A DNA stretch of 64,000 bases from positions 62,001 through 126,000 of the forward strand of contig JAFSCD010000016.1 of the NCBI GenBank assembly GCA_017436955.1, in the 5' to 3' direction. The notes beneath the pieces are model-generated. The model had not been told where the DNA came from. It did no database searches and was given only the letters and a program-made list of their open reading frames with translations. Shown here piece after piece: positions 35,594-43,300 of the stretch. This DNA is from Oscillospiraceae bacterium. Lineage in GTDB: Bacteria > Bacillota > Clostridia > Oscillospirales > Oscillospiraceae. How positions within the stretch are numbered: position 1 is the stretch's first letter; each line of letters begins with the position of its first letter. The translations under genes and the position numbers were made by a program.

Positions 35594-35632
35594 TCAAATC
35601 TTCCCGTGGCAGACGAACAAGATTTTGTGCAT
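35594..35632 (-). pseudogene. 5' stub of the low molecular weight phosphatase gene at the right junction
   Basis: The minus strand reads ATG then HKILFVCHGKI then TGA. This is the phosphatase N-terminus up to the P-loop, where the sequence changes to element DNA. It matches the intact gene's MIKILFVCHGNI. The native promoter (35670-35698) still stands upstream. It marks the gene's original 5' end, displaced 5.5 kb from its body. Confidence 0.85.
35595..35617. other. attR-like junction
   Basis: Matches 30052-30074 at 21 of 23 positions, with the shared core TTCCCGTGGCA. Confidence 0.8.
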
Positions 35633-35669
35633 ACAAACATCCCCATTTCTAGCGTGTCAATCTTTTGAA

Positions 35670-35698
35670 ATTATAGCATAAAACAAAGAGAAACGCAA
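35670..35698 (-). promoter_or_regulatory. Native promoter of the phosphatase gene, now driving only the stub
   Basis: On the minus strand, TTGCGT (35698-35693) and TATAAT (35675-35670) are spaced 17 bp apart, pointing into the 5' stub. Confidence 0.75.
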
Positions 35699-35699
35699 C

Positions 35700-35870
35700 T
35701 AAAGGCTCCCGTGTGTAAGGGGAGCTGGCAAAAATCTTTGATTTTTGTCTGATGAGGGAAATAACCGCCGAAGGCGGCAAAAAGGAACGACCCTCATCCG
35801 TCATTTGCTCGTTCCTCGCAAATGCCACCTTCCCCCGTGGGGAGGCTTTTGCTTCGGTCGCCCGTCCTGT
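35700..35870. repeat. Dispersed intergenic repeat, family C
   Basis: GGCTCCC..GGGGAGCTGGCAAAAATC, GATTTTTGTCTGATGAGGG, a GCCGCC..GGCGGC-like block, CCCTCATCCGTC and CACCTTCCCCCGTGGGGAGGC occur in order. It is the same family as 27850-27975. Confidence 0.7.
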
Positions 35871-35892
35871 GGATGCGCCATGGGTTTGGCTG

Positions 35893-35921
35893 TTGACACA
35901 GTAGTAAAAAAGGGGTAAAAT
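35893..35921 (+). promoter_or_regulatory. Promoter of the transglutaminase surface protein gene
   Basis: TTGACA (35893-35898) and TAAAAT (35916-35921) are spaced 17 bp apart. AAGGAGGAGA precedes the ATG. Confidence 0.87.
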
Positions 35922-35982
35922 ATATGTATACAGCGACAATTCCGGGCTATAAGCTTGTGTTTTGAAAGAAGGAGGAGACGGA

Positions 35983-38160
35983 ATGAATCGGAGAATTCAA
36001 AGATTACTGTGTGCGCTGCTGGTGCTGGTTGCGGTTGTTTGCATTGTACCGGTGCCTTCGGCGGCTGCCGCCTCTGCGGAGGATCGGCTGGAAAACTTTT
36101 CTGAAGAGATCTACAATTACCTGAAAGAAGAGATCAAAGCCGTTGCCAGCGGCGAAAAGACCTCCACCAGCTTCCAGATCAGCGATCCCAACGGTATCCT
36201 GAAATGGACAAAAGCGGATCTGGGCGTTTCTGCCATCGTTTCCGACGGCAACTTTACCCAGGAGGCACTGGATGCCGCTGCGGAGAAATTCAACCAGGCG
36301 TTTGATTTTAACCGTGTAACCAACACCCTGCTGGCAGAGCTGCCCTACGAGCTTTTCTGGTACGACAAGACCAAGGGCATCCAGATGATGAGCCAGAGAA
36401 GCGGTAACAGCGACGAGATCAAGATCACCAGCCTGACCTTCAGTTTTGCCGTGTCTCAGGATTACGCCAGCGGTACATACGCTACCAACCCCACCAAGAT
36501 CGCGGCGGCAAGCGGCGTGGTGAATACTGCCCAGACCATCGTTGCCCGGCACGCGGACAAAACCGACCTGGAGAAGCTGGCGGCTTACCGGGATGAGATC
36601 TGCCAGCTGGTCAGCTACAATCACACCGCGGCGGATAACAATTCCACGCCCTACAGCAATCCCTGGCAGCTCATCAACGTATTTGACGGCGACAGCACCA
36701 CCAATGTGGTCTGCGAGGGCTACGCCAAGGCCTTCAAATATCTGTGCGACCTGACGGATTTCGAAACCGATGTGGAATGTCATCTGGTGGACGGCTATAT
36801 GCAGGGCGGCACCGGCGCCGGCGGACATATGTGGAACGTGGTGGAGATCGGCGGCGGTGTGCTGCTGGTGGACGTTACCAACTGCGATTCCGGTACCGTT
36901 GGCGCACCGGATAAGCTGTTTTTGAAGGTGGGCGAGAAATCTGGCGATACCTATGTCTTTCACTGCGGCTCCCAGACCATCTATTATACCTACTCCGAAG
37001 CGGAGAAGGATCTGCATACCGACGGTTATCTGGAGCTGAAGCCCATGTCGGAGCAGCCGCCTGTGGAAAGGGAAGAGCTAACCGTCACTGCCCAGCCTGT
37101 AACGCAAAATCTTAAGGCAGGTAAAACTGCCAAATTTACGGTAGAAGCCACCGGCGAGGAACTGACCTATCAGTGGCAATCCTCCACCAACGGCACCTCC
37201 TGGAAGAACTGCTCCTCCAGCAGCGCTACCAAGGCGACCTTCAGCTTTACCTCCAAGACCTCCCACAACGGCAATTATTACCGCTGTGTGATCACGGATC
37301 ATGAAGGAAATGTTGTCTGTACCGATGCTGTACGGCTGTACGTCCTGGGTGTCACCACCCAGCCCAAGACCCAGCAGGTCAAGACCGGCACCACCGTGAA
37401 ATTTACGGTGAAGGCCACCGGCACCGGTCTGAAATACCAGTGGCAGAGCTCCTCCAACGGCACCACCTGGAAGAATTGTTCCTCCAGCTCTGCGAAGAAG
37501 GCTAGTTTCAGCTTCACATCCAAGACCTCTCACAATGGCAACTATTACCGCTGTAAGATCACGGACAGCGAAGGAAATGTGATCTATACCAATGCTGTTC
37601 GGCTGTATGTCCTGGGCGTTACCAAGCAGCCTGCAACACAGAAGGTAGCAGCAGGAAAAACGGTCAAATTTACCGTGACCGCTACCGGTTCCGGCACGGT
37701 TTACCAGTGGCAGGTATCTACCGATGGCGGCAAGACCTGGAAGAATTGCTCCTCCAGCTCTGCGAAGAAGGCAACCTTCACCTTCACCGGCAAGACCAGC
37801 CACAGCGGCAATTACTACCGTTGCCGGATCAAGGATAACGGCGGCAATACGGTCTACACCGATGCGGTGAAATTGTACGTACTGGGCATCACGGAGCAGC
37901 CGGTGAAAAAGACCGTTACCAAGGGCAAGACGGCAAAATTCACCGTGGAAGCCACCGGCGCAAGCAAGGTCTACCAGTGGCAGGTATCCACCGATGGCGG
38001 CAAGACCTGGAAGAACTGTTCCTCCAGTTCTGCAAAGAAAGCTGCCTTCAGCTTCACCGCCAAGACCTCTCACAACGGCAATTACTACCGCTGCCGTGTG
38101 AAGGACAGCGGCGGCAACACCGTCTACACCAATAAGGTGAAACTCACGGTCAAGAAATAA
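35983..38160 (+). CDS. Secreted transglutaminase-like protein with four Ig-like repeats
   Basis: The 725-residue product has a signal peptide (MNRRIQRLLCALLVLVAVVC.., cleavage near AAAA-SAE), a transglutaminase/cysteine-protease-like domain (about 150-330) with a plausible triad Cys244 (VVCEGYAKAF), His282 (GGHMWNVV) and Asp297 (LLVDVTNCD), then four Ig-like repeats of about 88 residues (about 365-725). Each repeat has TYQWQ or VYQWQ, WKNCSSSS and SHNGNYYRC. No LPxTG or membrane anchor follows, so it may be released or held by the repeats. The function may be cell-wall or surface binding with protein modification. The ATG at 35983 is set by AAGGAGGAGA. Confidence 0.85.
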   Translation: MNRRIQRLLCALLVLVAVVCIVPVPSAAAASAEDRLENFSEEIYNYLKEEIKAVASGEKTSTSFQISDPNGILKWTKADLGVSAIVSDGNFTQEALDAAAEKFNQAFDFNRVTNTLLAELPYELFWYDKTKGIQMMSQRSGNSDEIKITSLTFSFAVSQDYASGTYATNPTKIAAASGVVNTAQTIVARHADKTDLEKLAAYRDEICQLVSYNHTAADNNSTPYSNPWQLINVFDGDSTTNVVCEGYAKAFKYLCDLTDFETDVECHLVDGYMQGGTGAGGHMWNVVEIGGGVLLVDVTNCDSGTVGAPDKLFLKVGEKSGDTYVFHCGSQTIYYTYSEAEKDLHTDGYLELKPMSEQPPVEREELTVTAQPVTQNLKAGKTAKFTVEATGEELTYQWQSSTNGTSWKNCSSSSATKATFSFTSKTSHNGNYYRCVITDHEGNVVCTDAVRLYVLGVTTQPKTQQVKTGTTVKFTVKATGTGLKYQWQSSSNGTTWKNCSSSSAKKASFSFTSKTSHNGNYYRCKITDSEGNVIYTNAVRLYVLGVTKQPATQKVAAGKTVKFTVTATGSGTVYQWQVSTDGGKTWKNCSSSSAKKATFTFTGKTSHSGNYYRCRIKDNGGNTVYTDAVKLYVLGITEQPVKKTVTKGKTAKFTVEATGASKVYQWQVSTDGGKTWKNCSSSSAKKAAFSFTAKTSHNGNYYRCRVKDSGGNTVYTNKVKLTVKK

Positions 38161-38163
38161 CAC

Positions 38164-38201
38164 AAAACCCGGCAAGGAGAAAACCTCCCTGCCGGGTTTT
38201 T
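38164..38201 (+). terminator. Rho-independent terminator
   Basis: AAAACCCGGCA(A)GGAG pairs with CTCCCTGCCGGGTTTT around an AAAAC loop. It lies just after the transglutaminase gene. Confidence 0.9.
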
Positions 38202-38205
38202 ACGG

Positions 38206-38400
38206 ACGCGCCCTTGCCTCCTCCTTTGGGGGAGGTGGCCGAGCGATAGCGAGGTCGGAGGGAGTGCCGTAATTGTGAAGGACACTCCCCCAGTCAGCCT
38301 GTTCGGCTGACAGCCCCCTCATAGAAGGGGCAGAGGTTGCGTCCGCACCGAAAGATTATCTGTAGGGGACGGGTTTCCCGTCCCCGGGTGTCCGCCATCA
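38206..38400. repeat. Dispersed intergenic repeat, family A, plus a GTAGGGG palindrome
   Basis: CCTCCTCCTTTGGGGGAGGTGGC, a GGAGGGAGTGCCGTAATTG block, GACACTCCCCCAGTCAGCC and CCCTCATAGAAGGGG are nearly the same order as at 131-330. It ends with GTAGGGGACGGG..CCCGTCCCC. No gene is seen. Confidence 0.75.
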
Positions 38401-38428
38401 TCGCGGATGGGAAATTTGCAAAAAATAC

Positions 38429-38457
38429 TTGCAAAAATTTGCGGTGGACGTTATAAT
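38429..38457 (+). promoter_or_regulatory. Promoter of the dual-HTH regulator gene
   Basis: TTGCAA (38429-38434) and TATAAT (38452-38457) are spaced 17 bp apart. Confidence 0.87.
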
Positions 38458-38478
38458 GAAAACGACAAACGGCGGTTT

Positions 38479-38547
38479 TGCGAACAATATATTCAGCGCA
38501 ACTGCGAATAATATATCCGGCGTATAAACGAACAATACAATTATCGC
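38479..38547. promoter_or_regulatory. Direct repeats in the regulator's 5' leader, likely operator
   Basis: TGCGAACAATATATTCAGCG (38479-38498) is repeated as TGCGAATAATATATCCGGCG (38503-38522), a 24-bp period, with a third weaker copy at 38528-38547. They lie just downstream of the promoter and before the ribosome site. This suggests a roadblock-type binding site for autoregulation. Confidence 0.65.
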
Positions 38548-38564
38548 AGCGGAGGAACTGCAAT

Positions 38565-39800
38565 ATGGATTACCTGAAAATAGAAGAAGTGGCAGCCAAG
38601 TGGGGCATCTCCGCCCGGCGGCTGCAAACACTGTGCAACGAGGGCAAGATCAAGGGTGCCACCCGTTTCGGTCGGGCGTGGATGATCCCGAAAAACGCCC
38701 AAAAGCCCAAGGATGGCAGAACGAAAGCCGGTCGAGCTGCCGGCGCTGCCGATATGCCGATGCCGAAAAAGACCCCGTTTCTGCACCTGACGAATCTTTA
38801 CCAAACTCCCGGCTGTGCCGAAAGCGCCACCGCCGCTCTGGCGGAAAACCCGGAGGCGCAGACGCTGTTTGCGGCAGAGATCGCCTATTCCCGGGGTCAG
38901 ATCGAAAAGGTCTATGCCAGCGCCAACTATTTGCTGCAGAAGCATTCCGGCTTTTATGCGGTGCTGGCCGGCGGTATGCTGTTGGCGCAGTGTGCTATCT
39001 GGAACGGCGACCTGAGCATGTGGCGCAAGGCAAAGATCCACATCGCCGAAGCAAAGGCCGAAAGCGACAGACAGCGGGAACTCATCACGCTGTCACTATG
39101 CGCGGTAGACAGTATGCTTTACGATGTAAAGGATTTTCCGGATTGGTTTAAGATCGGCTGCTTTGAGACCCTGCATTGGGACGCGCTGCCGGCGGCAAAG
39201 GTGTATTACGCCAAGTATCTGTACGCGACGGCCCACGGTATTGCTGCCCAATCCTTTGAATTGCAGGGCGTTTCCGGTCTGGCGCTGATGGGTCTGCTGC
39301 CTGGTACCATTGAGCCGATGATCTCCCAGGCAATGGCGGACAAAACAGTGATCGCGGAGATCTATCTGCGGCTGACCTGTGCGGTCACTTACCACTACGC
39401 CAAGAATGATACCCAGGCGATCCGTCATATCGACCGGGCGCTGGCATTGGCGTTGCCGGATAAATTCTACGGTCTGCTGGCGGAATACTGCCGCACCATC
39501 GGCGGTCTGCTGGAATATCGGCTGAAGGAGCTGGACCCTGCCGCATGGGATGAGGTGAGCCTGCTGTATAAGGGCTATCTTGCCAACTGGTCAAAGCTCA
39601 ACAGCCAGATCACCGGTCGGCAGGTCATCGCCAATCTGTCCCAGCAGCAGCGCGCGGTGGCACGGCTTGCGGCATTCAAGCTGTCCGACGCGGAGATCGC
39701 CGCCAGACTCCATATGTCCATTTCCGGTGTCAAGCAGGCGATCCGCACCATTAAGCTCAAGAGCGGTCTGGAGAGAGATGCCTTTGCGGCTATCCTTTAA
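38565..39800 (+). CDS. Transcriptional regulator with N-terminal MerR/excisionase-like and C-terminal LuxR-like HTH
   Basis: The 411-residue product begins with a DNA-binding winged-helix (YLKIEEVAAKWGISARRLQTLCNEGKIKGA, residues 3-50). A helical TPR-like middle (about 80-335) follows, then a LuxR/GerE-type HTH at the C-terminus (LSQQQRAVARLAAFKLSDAEIAARLHMSISGVKQAIRTIK). Two DNA-binding ends with a sensory helical core is an unusual layout. GGAGGA supports ATG 38565. It precedes surface-protein genes transcribed in the same direction, its likely targets by position only. Confidence 0.8.
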   Translation: MDYLKIEEVAAKWGISARRLQTLCNEGKIKGATRFGRAWMIPKNAQKPKDGRTKAGRAAGAADMPMPKKTPFLHLTNLYQTPGCAESATAALAENPEAQTLFAAEIAYSRGQIEKVYASANYLLQKHSGFYAVLAGGMLLAQCAIWNGDLSMWRKAKIHIAEAKAESDRQRELITLSLCAVDSMLYDVKDFPDWFKIGCFETLHWDALPAAKVYYAKYLYATAHGIAAQSFELQGVSGLALMGLLPGTIEPMISQAMADKTVIAEIYLRLTCAVTYHYAKNDTQAIRHIDRALALALPDKFYGLLAEYCRTIGGLLEYRLKELDPAAWDEVSLLYKGYLANWSKLNSQITGRQVIANLSQQQRAVARLAAFKLSDAEIAARLHMSISGVKQAIRTIKLKSGLERDAFAAIL

Positions 39801-39993
39801 TGGCGCAAAAAGTTATATACCGCTGTCCTGGCGTATCCCGAAGCCGGCGGAAAAGTTAGGAAGCACAGGAAAAACATTGTACTTTTTTTCTTGATTTAGG
39901 TAATACCCAGGCAAAAATAAATCTGCTATGCTGTTGCTATGAAAAACAACGCATGGCAGATTTTCTTTTTCCGCTGTGTTGAAAGGAGACCTT

Positions 39994-40311
39994 ATGCTTA
40001 CGAAACCGAAGGAAGGCGACCTGTTCAAAGTGATCCGCATACATGGCAGGACCTTTGAGATCCGCTACGGCTTTTATGAGGAATGTGACCGCACCAATCG
40101 CTTCGCGGAGCCTGTGGAGATCTATCCCGATTTTATAAAGGATCCACAATATACAGATGAGGGGCTTCCTTTCGTAACCGCGATCCAAGCCCCCTGCAAA
40201 AAATTCAAAGGCGACAAAAATGAAAACAGCACTTGCGAAGAGTGCGAACACTACGAGCATTGCGAAGAACTGCTGGCCATCTGCCGATGCCCAGCCAACC
40301 GGAAACAATAA
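39994..40311 (+). CDS. Small Cys-rich protein of unknown function
   Basis: The 105-residue product is soluble and has a C-terminal cluster of Cys and His (APCKKF..STCEECEHYEHCEELLAICRC) that could bind a metal. I recognise no family. ATG 39994 follows AAAGGAGA. It lies between the regulator and the large adhesin, 31 bases upstream of the adhesin gene, so the two are probably co-transcribed. No gene is seen in 39801-39993. Confidence 0.7.
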   Translation: MLTKPKEGDLFKVIRIHGRTFEIRYGFYEECDRTNRFAEPVEIYPDFIKDPQYTDEGLPFVTAIQAPCKKFKGDKNENSTCEECEHYEHCEELLAICRCPANRKQ

Positions 40312-40342
40312 TCTGTAAAAGACGGCAAGGAGGATATACAAT

Positions 40343-43300
40343 ATGAGAAAAATTAGCTTACTGCAAAGAGTGATGGCGCTGTTCCTTTGTTTGGCATTGG
40401 TTGCCAGCCTTGCGCCCATGACCGCCCGCGCGGCAACTCCGGTTGCCCAGGCGATCGCAGAAAATACCGTTACCGATCCCAACACAGCAGATGACTGGGA
40501 GCATATGATGGGTACCGACACCGACGGCAACCGTTATGCCGGTCGTGTGTGGGCAGACCGATCTGTCTACCAGAATGGAGATACCGTTGTCCTGAACAGC
40601 AGGGGAGAGACCAACTCTTCCTTTACGGTTTCGCTGGAAGAGGATGAGGTGTTCCAGGTGATGTTCTCCGTTTTGGGCTCTACCATGACCACCACGGAGA
40701 CCGTCAGCTCCACTGGTCCTATGGATGTGGTGTTGGTTCTGGATATTTCTCCTTCTATGACGGAGAAAGTGTCCGATGGCGCTTCCCGTCTGCAGACGAC
40801 AATTGCTGCGGCCAACACACTGATCGACAATCTGCTGAAGCTGGATGATATGCGGCTGGGCATCGTCACTTACAGCCCCAGCAGCGAAGTGCTCCTGCCT
40901 CTGGCAGCCTATAATGACGGCATCGTTCTGTCTGCTGATGACACAAACTGTGTGATTACCGTCAAGAATAGCAGTGGCCAACAGTTGAAGGTGGGTCGCG
41001 GCAACGGCAGCGGCGGCACCAATCTGCAATCCGGTATTGACACCGGTATGAAAATGCTGGCCGAAGCTTCCAGCCCGAAAGACCGTATGCCGGTCCTGAT
41101 CCCCCTGACCGACGGTCAGGCAAACTACGCTGTAACAAGCAATTTCTACAATATCTCCGCAGGTTCAAGAGAATACGACGAAGATGGCAGCTCCGGTGTT
41201 GTTCTGAGCACCCTGCTGAATGCGGCATACAACAAGGTTTTGGTGGAGAAGCATTATGGCAAGGCGCCCAAAGTTTACGGCGTTACTGTGGACCTGAAAA
41301 ACAATGCTTTTGCCAATGCGCTGATGGATCCTGCCAATTCTTTCAACAGCAGCAACAGCAGCAGTGCCGTCAAAGAGGCTTATGAAGAGTTTGAAAACTG
41401 GGCTGAGGGCGACACAGTAACCATCCGGAAGGGAAGCTGGCTTACAGGATATACCACATGGACCTTTAATCACAATTTCCCCGCCAGCCCTGCTGTGACC
41501 ACTGCGGAAGTGGCAGAGAACATCAACTATGTGGATAAGCACTACGATGTTTCCAGCGACGAGTTGAATCTTGTATTTACGCAGATTTACAAGGAGCTGT
41601 CCTCCGCTGCATTCAACCCCATTACCAGCAGCACCTCCAGTGTTGGCGGTACCGGTGTGGATGATACGCCGCTGATCTATGCTGACTATATCGGCCAGTA
41701 TATGGAGATCAAGGAGATCGAGGCAGTTACCCTGTTCGGCGCGTCCTACGGCGTTACCAAGCACGCTGACGGCAGCTATACCGTTACGCAAGCCACCGGC
41801 ACCAACCCCACCACCAACGAGAGTTGGAACACTGCCGATGATATCCGTATTTATGTAACGGAGCAGGCCGACGGCACCCAGAAGCTGGAGATCCATATCA
41901 ACCAGGAGATCCTGCCCATCATTCTGGAAAAGGTGGATGCCGAAACCGTTGGCAACGTTACCACCTCCACCATCATCGAGCTGACGCAGGATCCTCTGCG
42001 GGTGTTCTACACCATCGGTTTGGATGAATCCGTTTTGCTGCCCAATGGTAAGATAGATGTTTCCAAGCTGCAGGGCTATGAGTACATTGACGATGCCAAC
42101 GGCACGGTGACGTTCTACGCCAGCCAGTTCGGCGAGGAAAATCCTGCCGACGGCGCAGGTGTGGTATACAAGGGTGACAGCCACGTTGGCTTCCAGCCCT
42201 CTAATGAGAACAGATACTACTACCATCAGGAGAACCAGGGCATTTTCATCGGCATCACCGACAGAAACGGTCAGAGCGTTTCCATCCCGGAAAACAATGA
42301 ATACGGCATCGTTTGGGATGAAGATGCGTACACGCTGGACTGGATGAGCTACGATGAGTACCTGACGATGCAGGACGGTATGACGGTCTACACCTATGTG
42401 TCCTACTACCATCCGACCCCCAGCACCACCGACGCGGCAAATGCCGCAGAGAAGGTCACCTATCTGGTATATACCGACTGGATGTATCTGAAGGAATCGG
42501 TAGCCTTCTATGACAACAATACTGGAACTTACCTCAATGACGGCAAGGTTACCTCCCAGGCCGAGGTGGAGGCATACCTGCAGGCAAATCCCAATGCGGA
42601 TATCTATGCCGTTCTGGGTGTCGGCTCCCGCCGCACCAGCCGGCTGCACAATATGATGCACGAGAAGCTCTCCAACGATACCGGCACCGCTGTGGAAAGC
42701 TACACCCCCGAGTATCTGGAGAACAAGCAGGATCATCACGGCAATGATGTGGTCATCTGGCTGGGCAACAACGGCAAGCTGACCGTGGAAGTGGAGACCG
42801 GCATCGCGCTGACCAAGCAGGTCACCGAGTCCATCGGCTCCGCGGATGATACCTACGCGCTGACCGTTACCGTGCCTGCCGGCGTTGCCGCCGAGCCTGT
42901 CGTGCTGGATGCACACGGCAACGCTGTGGCGTTTACCTACACCGGTAATGTGCTGACGGTCAACGTTAAGGCAAATGAGACCGTCTATATCTCCGGCATC
43001 CCCGGCGGTACGGTCTGCACCATTGATGAGATCATCAGCGGCGATTACTACGTTGACAGCAAGACCGACTCCGTCACCGTGCCCCTGGTAAGCCAGGCAA
43101 TCAGCAGCGGTGTGCAGTTTGTGCCGGCTACGGTTACCAACGCGCCTTACAAGTATGGCGACCTGACGGTGATCAAGGAGATCGACCACGATTTTGATTC
43201 CCTGCCCACCGCAATGGCAAACAAGGTGTTCACCTTTAAGGTGGAGCTCGATCCTTACACCGCCGGCGATCAGTACACCGTGGATAAGCTCAACGCACCC

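Larger units (their letters stand above)
30052..35617. mobile_element. Integrative mobilizable element (Tn916-like Int/Xis, MobV relaxase) in the phosphatase gene
   Basis: The element is about 5.5 kb and is bounded by near-identical 23-bp sequences at 30052-30074 and 35595-35617, which share an uninterrupted TTCCCGTGGCA core. The left copy lies in the intact phosphatase gene, the right copy in a truncated copy of that gene's 5' end. Between them are an integrase next to the left end, an excisionase, a candidate large RNA, a MobV relaxase with oriT-like hairpin, a membrane protein and an XRE regulator. There are no type IV secretion genes, so transfer would need a helper. Boundaries are inferred from this single integrated state. 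Confidence 0.85.

Noticed and set aside
30052-35617. Full integrative conjugative element
   Set aside because: Only integrase, excisionase and relaxase are present; there is no coupling protein, VirB4-like ATPase or other transfer gene, so it is classed as mobilizable only.
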